This document shows, in pieces, positions 55,870 to 64,000 of a stretch of 64,000 bases of DNA. Position 1 is the stretch's first letter, and each line of letters opens with the position of its first letter. This stretch comes from [Phialemoniopsis] sp. UDSM-2020 (Eukaryota > Ascomycota > Sordariomycetes > Thyridiales > Thyridiaceae). The DNA lies in NCBI GenBank assembly GCA_018873225.1, contig JAEILZ010000006.1, positions 806,001-870,000 of the forward strand. Direction: 5' to 3'. Made by a program: the position numbers and the translations under genes. The notes under the pieces are model-generated. The model was not told where the DNA came from, did no database searches, and saw nothing but the letters and a program-made list of their open reading frames with translations.

Positions 55870-58101
55870 ATGGCCTCATCGAAAATGCATTTCGCCGCGA
55901 TAATATGCGCATTCGTGGCTTTCGTCTCGCCTTCTAAGGCGGCTGACACGGCTCCAAAGGCCCTCGTCGTTCCCGCAAGCCAATATTTGTAAATCTACCT
56001 GACTTTCATTAGGTGTGATCATTTCAATGCTTGCTTAACTTGTGCTGACCAAATTGTAGTGAAGGCAACGATGGCCCATGGAGCACCTTCGACCTCCGCG
56101 TCGGCACGCCTGAGCAACATGTCAGGGTGCTCGTCTCGACGGCCTCGCCCGAGTCCATGGTCGTCTTGTCGGATGCAGGATGCTCAACTCAAGCTTTTTC
56201 CAAAGTGCCTACCGATTGCGCTGTCTCGAGAGGCGACCTGTTCAAAGTGAACGACTCCACGAGCTGGCATGACATGGGCATGTACGGCATCAACCAGAAT
56301 GGAGTCGGGCTCGAGGCGAATCTGGGCTACGAGCAGAATGCGCAATGGGGACTGGATCGCATGGCAATCGGTCTTAACGCCCCGGCACTCGATAATCAGA
56401 CTGTGGCTGCAATTGGGACGGCCAGCCCTTTCTATCTGTACGTTGTGTTATTCGCCCTCGGCCCTCGACCTGCCTATCATGCGACGATTCTAACCCATGT
56501 CACAGCGGGATATTCGGACTGAACAGCCAGCCGGTGAACTTTACCTCTCTGGGAAACTACTCGGCTCCTTCATTCCTTACGACTCTGAAGGACCAGAAGA
56601 AGATCCCAAGCTTGAGCTGGAGCTACACCGCCGGAGCTCAGTACCGTTAGTAGAATCATCCGTCTGTACAACGCACACATAGGATCTGTTACTGATGTGC
56701 TATGTCTACAAACAGGACTGAAGCAGGTATATGGCCAATTGATCTTTTCCGGCTATGACACCTCGCGTTTTAAGGAGAACTCTGCGACCTTCTCTATGGC
56801 TGAGGATCTTACGCGTGACTTGGTTGTTGCGCTGCAGTCCATCAGCTATAGCGGGTCATCCTCCTCCACTCTGATGTCCCAATCAATAGACATCTACATA
56901 GACTCGACAGATCCGAACCTTTGGCTCCCTGAAGAAGTGTGCGATGCCTTTGAGAAGGCCTTCGGCCTGACGCTCGACAGCAAGTCGGGCCTGTACCTGG
57001 TCAACGAGACGCACCACAACCAACTCCTCGACTCCAATGCGGAGGTGTCCTTCAGGATCTCGGACGTCAAATCGGGAGGAGACTCAGTCTCGATAGTACT
57101 CCCTTATGCGGCTTTCGGACTCACAGCCAAGGTGCCGCTGGTTGACGAAACCAGCTTCTACTTCCCGCTGAAACGCGCAAACAGCTCAAAGCAATACACG
57201 CTTGGGCGGGTGTTCCTACAAGAAGCGTAAGTACCTTGAAATCCCACAAGCAGACATCACCCTCAGTCACTAATGACTCCTCTATAGTTATCTTTCCGCA
57301 GATTATGAGCGCAAGGTGTTCAATGTATCAGCTTGCGTGTGGAATCAAGGGGCTCAAGAGAACATTGTCACAATTACGTCCAAAGACTCCAACTCTGACT
57401 CAAGCGACGGAGACGGGGGTTCCTCCTCGTCAGGAGGAGGCTCCAAGCTCAGCAGCGGTGCCATAGCCGGCATCGTCGTGGCGTGCGTGGTAGTCGGCAT
57501 TCTCTTCGTAGCGGGCATCATATATCTCATCCTGCGAAAGAGGAGAAAGTGGATGAGGAAGGGTTTCGCCGTCGCCGCAACCAAGCCCCAGCGGGACGAT
57601 TCGGTTCTCAAAGGCCCTGTATTCAACTCGGAGCCCAGATCCACAACGGACAACTCCACGCCGTTCTCTGCAGCAGACATATCCTCTGGACCGAGATCGA
57701 CGGCAGAGTATTCGCGATCGGCTGCCAACTCGTCTCCCGCGAGACCAGCAACGATCGGAGAAGACGTTCCGGGCGGTGCGACCGCTCCCGAACTGGACGG
57801 GCGCCCTGTTGCGGAGAACGCAGGTGTCTATGAGCTTCCTGGGAGCTTTGTAGCGGGTGGTGCTGCGAGGAAGGCCGACCTAGGTCAGCACGAGCTTCCC
57901 GGTACGAGGCCGAGCCCGAATCGGGAGCAGTCCACGGTGGCGCCTCTTCCTTCAGATAACAGAGACGTCGCTCCAAGCGAATCGCCACCCTCGCCCTTTG
58001 TCTCTACTCTGGGGACTAACTGGGGAGACGATGACAGAGCCAGGGTTGACGTTCCTGTGTCACCAACTACGCCAACCCACCACGAAGCAAGGCACTTCTA
58101 G
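55870..58101 (+). CDS. Membrane-anchored pepsin-fold (A1-like) protein, probably catalytically dead
   Basis: Exons 55870-55988, 56060-56437, 56506-56645, 56716-57226 and 57288-58101 join in phase to 653 residues. A signal peptide (start at 55870 or the in-frame ATG at 55885) precedes a pepsin-like ectodomain: STFDLRVGTPEQHVRVLV, GIFGLNSQP, YGQLIFSGYD, LPYAAFGL and YTLGRVFLQEAYLSADYE. The first active site, normally DTG, reads S66-T67-A68; the second reads D275-S276-T277 with Asp kept. Pepsins need both aspartates, so peptidase activity is unlikely. After a Ser/Gly-rich stalk comes one helix (AIAGIVVACVVVGILFVAGI), then a basic stop RKRRKWMRK and a polar tail of about 180 residues. The layout is that of a cell-surface receptor or sensor. 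Divergent from the wall-protein gene. Confidence 0.85.
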
Positions 58102-59171
58102 TTGAAGTTATGGTCAACTTTAATAACTCCCCTTTATGACGATGTAATTTTGGCGGTATCGTCCTGCGAGCAATGAATCTTTTAGCGAGCGTCTATGGGT
58201 AATCTAGACGGATGACAAATGTGTATACAGTGTTGAGAGGTCATCGGCAGTGTTGATTGTGTACATCTATAAGTAGTTGTGGAATCAATAAATAGTCTCA
58301 AGTGTCACATTAGCAAAGCAGAGTAGCAACCCTTCAAATCATGAGACGGGGGCATGAGCAAAATTTTTACAAAGATGTTTCAACTCCCATACGCATGCAG
58401 AACGATTCTCCTACAACCTGTTAGACAATGGATCCAAACGTGTTTATATTTTCTAGTTTTGTCAACCATGCCATAACCTTGTGCTCCTGGGACAAGGCAG
58501 ACTTGAGGTCGATGGTGACAGACACGAAGGAAGGTCAAGCTGACCAAGAACTCAATGTGAAATTGATGCTGGAAAAGGGGTTCGTGAGAAGTGGAGTTCT
58601 CAGAGCTGTCGCAAGACACTGAAGCCTGCAAGCAAAGAAGTATCATTGAAGACGGCTGGAGCCTGACCGGAGGGGTACTACCTAGACAGGACGAAAAGGG
58701 ACTTATTTTCCCAAGAACCCAGAGCATATTGCATGCATATGATCATTAGGTTGCCTGTCTGAGATCTCCCAGACTGAGTCTTCCTCACTCTGCGCATTAG
58801 TGCGTACCTCTTTCTCCTTGACCAGCCCTTTGGAACTCGGTCGTCTCCAATCAAGTGACCTCCTGCCTAGATGGAGGCTTGGAGAGACATTTTGAGGCGC
58901 CTGAGCTAGTCCCACTAACCTCGGCTGCACTAGAACTTGTTACATTCCATTGCCACTAGAACGTGTCAAGCACCCGTAACGCGGGCCGTACGACAGAGGC
59001 ATGCTCCACTGCATCAAACTTAATACAAAGTCGGCATCCAGCATGAAAATACGTCACCATGGTGATGCCCATACCTTCGAACAAACAAACCTGTCAAGTT
59101 CACACTGGACTCTTGACTGAAGCAGCACTCGCAACAAATTAACCCACAGCCAAACGCAGCAATCATCAAAC
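58102..59171. other. Intergenic, 1.07 kb
   Basis: 3' flank of the pepsin-fold gene and promoter of the oxidoreductase. A CA-rich leader (about 59110-59171) precedes the next ATG. No other gene seen. Confidence 0.5.
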
Positions 59172-60188
59172 ATGGCACAGACGATGCGAGCCTGGCAAGC
59201 CGGTCAACCCGGCCCCTTTGAGCAGACGCTCAAGCTCAACGAAGACGTCCCGCGCCCGACAGAGGAGACGCTCAAAGATGGTCAGGTCTTGGTCGAGGTC
59301 GCCCGCGCCGGCCTCAACCCGGCCGACTACAAAGTGTGCGAGGTTGGTCTCGCATCCCGGGCCATCACCTCCTACCCCAAGACGCCAGGTATGGACCTCA
59401 GCGGCCACGTTGTCGCCGTGGCCCCGAGCGTCACCGACGTCAAAGCGGGCGACGCGGTCATCGCCCGCGCCAACCCCAAGCTCGCGCCCGGATCGCTCGG
59501 CCAGTTCGTCGTCGTGGACCACGACGGGTACGCCCCGCTCCCCGCCGGCTTCGATCTCGAGCAGGCCGCCGCCGCACCGACCGTCGCTCTGACGGCGTAC
59601 CAGAGCATCGCGCCGTACGTCAAGGCTGGCGACAAGATCTTCGTCAACGGCGGGTCGGGCGGCGTCGGCCTCGCCAACATCCAGGTCGCCAAGGCGCTCG
59701 GCTGCGAGGTGACGGTGACATGCTCGACGGCCAAGGCGGACCTGTGCAGGCGGCTCGGCGCCGACGACGTCATCGACTACAAGACGGGCGACGTGCTCGC
59801 CGAGCTCAAGAAGCGCGGCAAAGTGTTCAGTCTCTGCGTCGACAACGTCGGCGACTCGCCGTCGAATCTCTACGCCTTTTCGGAGAACTTCCTGCTGCCT
59901 GACAGCAAGTTTGTGTTTGTCGGTGGGCACATGTCAGCGGGGAGTGTGGCGAGCATTCTGAAGACGAGGCTGCTGCCGTCGTTCCTGGGCGGTGGACAGC
60001 ACCAGTTCATCATGTTCATTACGGCGAACAAGCGTGAGAATCTGGAGAAAATCAAGGACTGGATGGTGGAGGGCAAGCTGAAGATGATTGTAGATTCCAC
60101 ATATTCTTTCGGGGAGGCGGCCAAGGCTATCGAGCATGTAAAGAAGGGGGCCACAGGCAAGGTCATTGTTCGCGTGAAGGATGAGTGA
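59172..60188 (+). CDS. NADPH:quinone-oxidoreductase-like enzyme (zinc-free MDR family)
   Basis: Cytosolic NADPH-dependent reductase of the medium-chain dehydrogenase/reductase superfamily. Single exon, 338 residues, standard length. N-terminal GroES-like domain: LVEVARAGLNPADYKV, GMDLSGHVVAVAP. Rossmann domain: APTVALTAYQSI, FVNGGSGGVGLANIQ at about 157 with the glycine-rich NADPH loop, and GADDVIDYK. The C-terminal YSFGEAAKAIEHVKKGATGK is typical of quinone oxidoreductases and fungal trans-enoyl-reductase relatives. Zinc-ligand cysteines of alcohol dehydrogenases are absent. Substrate unknown; possibly a quinone or enone detoxified by the cell. Confidence 0.9.
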   Translation: MAQTMRAWQAGQPGPFEQTLKLNEDVPRPTEETLKDGQVLVEVARAGLNPADYKVCEVGLASRAITSYPKTPGMDLSGHVVAVAPSVTDVKAGDAVIARANPKLAPGSLGQFVVVDHDGYAPLPAGFDLEQAAAAPTVALTAYQSIAPYVKAGDKIFVNGGSGGVGLANIQVAKALGCEVTVTCSTAKADLCRRLGADDVIDYKTGDVLAELKKRGKVFSLCVDNVGDSPSNLYAFSENFLLPDSKFVFVGGHMSAGSVASILKTRLLPSFLGGGQHQFIMFITANKRENLEKIKDWMVEGKLKMIVDSTYSFGEAAKAIEHVKKGATGKVIVRVKDE

Positions 60189-60423
60189 TATTCCCCATCT
60201 TTAGTCATAATATTCTTGCATTTGATCATTTATGCAATCGCTTGCTTCCGGCCAAATGCATTACTAGTCACCCTTGCCACCGCTGTATGTGCCAGAAGAT
60301 ATATAACGGAAACCAAAAAGGGTTCAAAACTTTCAATCATCTGCGTCCTAACACTACGACCCCGGTGATTCTGATCCTTTCTGGTCCTCTATCAACCTCG
60401 GATAACACATGTTCGACATGCTC

Positions 60424-62131
60424 TTAACCAGTGAAGAGTTCGACGCAGTCAAAGATCTAGCCTTCAGTATTAGCTTCGGATCTTGGGTTTGAAAAGACAC
60501 AATGAGTGAATACTCACGAAGTTCGGCGATAGGAACGTAGTTCCTGAAGAGCCACTTATAGAGGAGATGGTAATAGTGTTTGAACCCGAGATGAGTGTCC
60601 CAGCAGGGATCTGCACGTCGTACACCTCCCCGTAGCCCCGGTACGCACCGCGCGTGACGCCCCGGCTGTCAATCTTGGTAGGGGCACCGGGAGCAGGGCC
60701 AGACCAACTATTAACCTTGGCCTGCGGTCGAGACCCGGCAAAGGACAACGTCGTGGCGATACGCAAGGTCGCGGTCCCGCTAGGCGCGCTCCCGAGGTTG
60801 AATTTGATGGTGACCGGGTTGTTGACGGACTGGAAGACAGCCATGGGGAAGTCAGAGAGGGAGGACGAGCCGACGGTGTAGGTCAGGGGCCCCCAGCTCG
60901 ACATGCGGCTGTCCGAAGGATGCATGCGCAGGAACTTGTCGGCGTTGCGGAAGCCGGTCGGCTGGCCGTCGTATTCGCCAATCTTGAACAGGGTGTTGTG
61001 GTTCGTGTTGAAGCTGCTGGCGATGTTGGCCGAGGTCGTCTTGCCCGCCGAGACGCTCACGCCGCTCACGGTCGCAACCTTGAACTCGGTCTGGTACAGG
61101 ACCATGGTGTAGGTGCCGGGCTTCATGGCCGGCGAGGTGAATGCGCCGCCGCTCGAGGCGATGGTCCAGTACTGCGCGGCGCTGTTGTACCAGTGCACGA
61201 CGGTCTGGAAGCTCGAGGGGACGCCGGAGGCGGTGCCCTTGACGTAGCCGCGCTGCGCCTTGGTGACGAGGCCGCTGATGCCCGAGACCTCGTCAAAGAA
61301 GGAGACGTCAAGGTTCTTGACACTGGGGACACCGGAGCGGCTGAATTGCATGACATACGGGCCGTGCAGGCCCATGCGCCACGACTCGGTCTGGACGTGG
61401 CCGCTGTTCATGTAGTTGTAGAGGTTGGTGGCGCCGTCACCCGCATTGTTGGAGTCGATGTCGCGGAAGAACGGGCCGCCACTCGACGACTCTTGCTGGG
61501 GCGTCATGATGCAGACGTGGATGACGTCGCTGCCGCCGTAGACGCAGTGCACATTCTCGTCGATGAAACGAGTGCTGCTATAGAACTTGGAGCGGGTCTG
61601 ACCGTTGACAACGAAAACGTCGCTGCCCTCGACCGTGCTGGAGGACCCGGCCGTGGTGGACACGTCGCCGTACGGGTACTCGTTGGGCAGCTTGCTCGAG
61701 TCGAGACGTGCGATGAAGCGCATCTCGCCGACGCTGGGCTCCGCCGTGATGTAGGTGGCCATGAAGATGGAACTATCGCCCTTGCGGACGACCATATAGT
61801 GGGTGAGACCCGAAACCGAGCACGTCACTTTGACATAGTCTGTTCCACTGGAGGTCGTCGCCTGTGTCACGCTCACAGTGGCCGAGCCGAGGCCAGAGTT
61901 AATGTGAGTCCCCTTGGATCCAGGGGCCTGGAGCTGGACGCCGCGGTACAAAATGGAGTTGATGTCGCATGTCGAAGAGCTGACCTGGAAGACCAGCGAT
62001 TCACTAGAACCGGCATCGATGACATAGTTGCTGCCAGACTTGGTGTAGCCGAACGCGGCGAGAACCACAGAGGAGAACGTGAGGGTGGAGAGCAGCAGAA
62101 GCCGGACAGCAGCGAGGCAGAGGTGCGCCAT
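60424..62131 (-). CDS. Secreted PL4 rhamnogalacturonan lyase
   Basis: Cuts the rhamnogalacturonan I backbone of pectin by beta-elimination outside the cell. Exon 1 (60518-62131) and a short terminal exon (60424-60456) join in phase; exon 2 adds [10 protein letters not shown], turning an odd tail into the expected C-terminus after FLSPNF. Total 548 residues. Signal peptide about 1-26. The catalytic domain has SYGYTKSG-like start ([16 protein letters not shown]), [40 protein letters not shown] and [19 protein letters not shown]. By pattern, Lys182 and His245 are candidates for the catalytic pair known in PL4. Fibronectin-III-like ([13 protein letters not shown]) and CBM-like C-terminal domains ([22 protein letters not shown] as a region) follow. 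Confidence 0.93.
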
Positions 62132-63704
62132 GGTGTCAACAAACCGTCCCAGTTCAGGTTGCTATCGTCGGTTCAGCTGTGACAGAAGTGGACAGTGGCT
62201 CTGGCAAGAGAAGTCTTCTGTCTGGGGCTGGAGAGAAGGGGCCAGCATTGATAAAGTTTTGAAAACCCTGGTAACGAGGTCCTATAGTGGCCAAGGATTA
62301 TAGATTGCAGTGCCGTTCCGAGATGCAACGTGGAGCCTCATTGGCGGAAACTTGGCGCCGCGTCACGGCGGCCAGTCGTGGTCGGGATGCCTCCGATGTG
62401 ACATTTTGGTCTGTAATGGAGGCTCTGAAATCGCCGGCATGGTCTGTGAGCGTGAGCACGTCTGCAGTGATAGGAGGAAGTCTCAGGGGTTGGCAGGCTG
62501 CTATTGACAGCATCACTCTTTCTTGGGAAGAAGTCCGATGAATGACGCAAGAGTGCCTCCGAAGGACAAATGGGGAAAGTGGATGTGAAGCCGGTCCAAT
62601 CTCCGTGCCAAGCCCTCGAATGCCCCTGGACTGGCCCTACAGTTCATTCGGCGTTTGCCAACTGAACAAGGTGATCTCAAGTAAATAGAAAGGCTTTGAT
62701 GAAGACGAGAGATGGGCAATGTATGCAATGATCGGGTGAACTGACACCGAGTCACTTTATGTGTCCCGGAAACGGGACGGCGGCATTCCCGTCCGATGCA
62801 ATCCCAGGTACTCGGTCCGCGCTTCCCCGCAAACCTCGCACATATCGCCCAAGGTTACTGCATCTCACAGCCGGCTCGGCGCATGCGGCATTTGCTCTTG
62901 GCGGGATGCAGGGCCCTCCGCCAAAAGTCTTTTCAGGGCTTGTCGGTCTCTTCTTAATCGTGACGAAACTCCTCTCCACGGCCGAGCGTCAAGCTCGGCA
63001 CGCAGTGAGAAGAAAAGGCGGCGCTGATCATGATCATGATCATTGCCGGCGTTGAGTTGGCTCCAGGTTGCAAAAGCCACAGGGCAGTACACCTTGCAAC
63101 CTCGCGCCCTGGAGACCAGGGAGACTTCACCTGCAACAGTGAATGTCGTGGTTTTGTTTTGATGGTACTAGAGAAAAGGTCAATAATAATCCACTGAGCA
63201 TCGCGTGGACCGGATATTGCGAGAACCGTCACATTGGCCCTGTCATGGTTAGTCACCTCAGTCAATGGGAGAAGGGATGCCCGAGAACAAAAAGAAGAAG
63301 AATCGTCATCTCGTAATTGACAACCAGCTTGGCTGTGGATGTGTGTAGACATGGAATCTCGAGCGCGATGCCTCAAAGTCCAAGGGGGGGGGGGGGGGGG
63401 GGGGCGATGGTCGTCATGCCGAGACCGGACAAGTCTATGATACAGCTCCTGGTAAGTAATCGAGCCAATATGAACACAAAGGGAATACCAGAAACAAGAA
63501 GACGATAAGCCGTGCGCAGGCCGAACTGAACAGCGCTGCAGACGCTGTCGCGACAGGTCATATCGAACTGTCAAGGTGCCGGTGTAGAGCAAAGCAAGAA
63601 CGAATCGCGCAGCCAAAGGGTATCGTGCCGGTGGAAATGCAAATCCCTGCCCATCCCTATGAACTCCCTCCCTTCCCCGTGTGCGCCCAACCCGTGGGTA
63701 AAAA
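62132..63704. other. Intergenic, 1.57 kb, with a poly-G tract
   Basis: No gene supported. Contains 21 consecutive G at 63384-63404 and a short TGATCA tandem palindrome near 63025-63042. The right part is the 3' region of the edge gene. Confidence 0.5.
63384..63404. repeat. Poly-G homopolymer, 21 bases
   Basis: An unbroken run of G on the plus strand in non-coding DNA, prone to length change and to sequencing error. Confidence 0.9.
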
Positions 63705-64000
63705 TCACTCCTCTCCAGTGCCATAAATCTGCTCGTGTAGTCGTCTCAGATAGTCTCGCTGTAGCTCGAAGCTCTCGTAGTTGCCCTCTAGGATGACTCC
63801 GAGCAGGCTCGTGCTTGATCTGCTGGACTTTCTGGCTGCCAGCTCCATCTGTTCCTGGAGCACGTCGTATGCCTCTGAGAAGACCCGCATGATGGCGGCG
63901 GTGTTGCTAGAACCACCAGAAATGTCATTTGACGGGTTGTTGGGGTCAATGATGGACAAACGGTCTGGGTTCTTGTAGATGAAGCTGTTGACCATGCTCT
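63705..64000 (-). CDS. TRF4/CID1-type nucleotidyltransferase, C-terminal fragment
   Basis: About 98 residues, open at the right edge, so the 5' part is outside the window. SIIDPNNPSNDISGGSSN followed by IMRVFSEAYDVLQEQM matches the PAP/OAS1-associated (PF03828) end of non-canonical poly(A) polymerases such as Trf4/Trf5, where DPN-P-NDI-GS is nearly invariant. In yeast these add short poly(A) tails to nuclear RNAs for exosome decay as part of TRAMP. The catalytic Asp residues are not in view. The tail after the domain is short (ends about 30 residues later in a Glu-rich stop). Confidence 0.85.
   Translation of the reverse strand, partial: SMVNSFIYKNPDRLSIIDPNNPSNDISGGSSNTAAIMRVFSEAYDVLQEQMELAARKSSRSSTSLLGVILEGNYESFELQRDYLRRLHEQIYGTGEE

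Noticed and set aside
60920..62182. 420-residue plus-strand ORF
   Set aside because: Antisense shadow of the PL4 gene.
63025..63042. TGATCA tandem palindrome
   Set aside because: Short and simple; a similar TGATCATGATCA-type string occurs inside the helicase relic, so it is probably chance.

Overview
This window reads as nuclear DNA of a filamentous ascomycete (Pezizomycotina, probably a Sordariomycete). Most genes carry short introns of about 50-120 nt with GT-AG borders and CTAAC-like branch points. The gene content is typical of such fungi: two Zn2Cys6 regulators, a HET-domain protein, a SIP5 homologue, secreted plant-cell-wall enzymes (GH3, GH67, AA8, PL4) and a helicase relic whose damage looks like repeat-induced point mutation (RIP). 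No rRNA, tRNA, CRISPR array or intact transposon was recognised. Exon borders were worked out by eye from splice consensus, reading-frame phase and protein family motifs.

Layout. 1-11 kb: the 5' part of a Zn2Cys6 factor (-), a peroxisomal FAD-dependent amine oxidase of the fructosyl-amino-acid/sarcosine oxidase type (-), a divergently transcribed Dal5-like MFS permease (+) and a full-length ABCC-type ABC transporter (+). Together these look like a small uptake-and-oxidation unit; their shared promoter holds repeated CGG/CCG inverted elements. 11-20 kb: a long non-coding stretch, a secreted GH3 beta-glucosidase with nine exons and one GC-AG intron, a small secreted beta/gamma-crystallin-like protein, and a second Zn2Cys6 regulator. 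20-30 kb: a 1.6-1.7 k-residue protein joining a debranching-enzyme-like glycosidase region to a CorA-like membrane region, then a GH67 alpha-glucuronidase (-) and a small four-helix membrane protein. 31-40 kb: SIP5, an ARA2-type aldo/keto reductase (-) and a secreted AA8 cytochrome-domain protein.

41-53 kb is the accessory part. Three genes within 8 kb share the same unusual zinc-finger module (A/F-C-P-F-x4-D-P ... H-x3-H ... Y-C-P-x-C ... C), one of them fused to a diverged HET domain. Beside them lies a UPF1/NAM7-type helicase pseudogene with nine in-frame TAG/TAA codons, eight of them inside about 0.8 kb. 53-64 kb: a GPI-anchored-looking Ser/Thr-rich wall protein with 30-bp repeats, a membrane-anchored pepsin-fold protein that has lost one catalytic aspartate, a quinone-oxidoreductase-like enzyme, a PL4 rhamnogalacturonan lyase (-) and, at the right edge, the C-terminus of a TRF4/CID1-type nucleotidyltransferase (-).

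The strongest candidates for something undescribed are the clustered HET/CPF-zinc-finger family, the glycosidase-CorA fusion and the receptor-like pseudo-aspartic protease.
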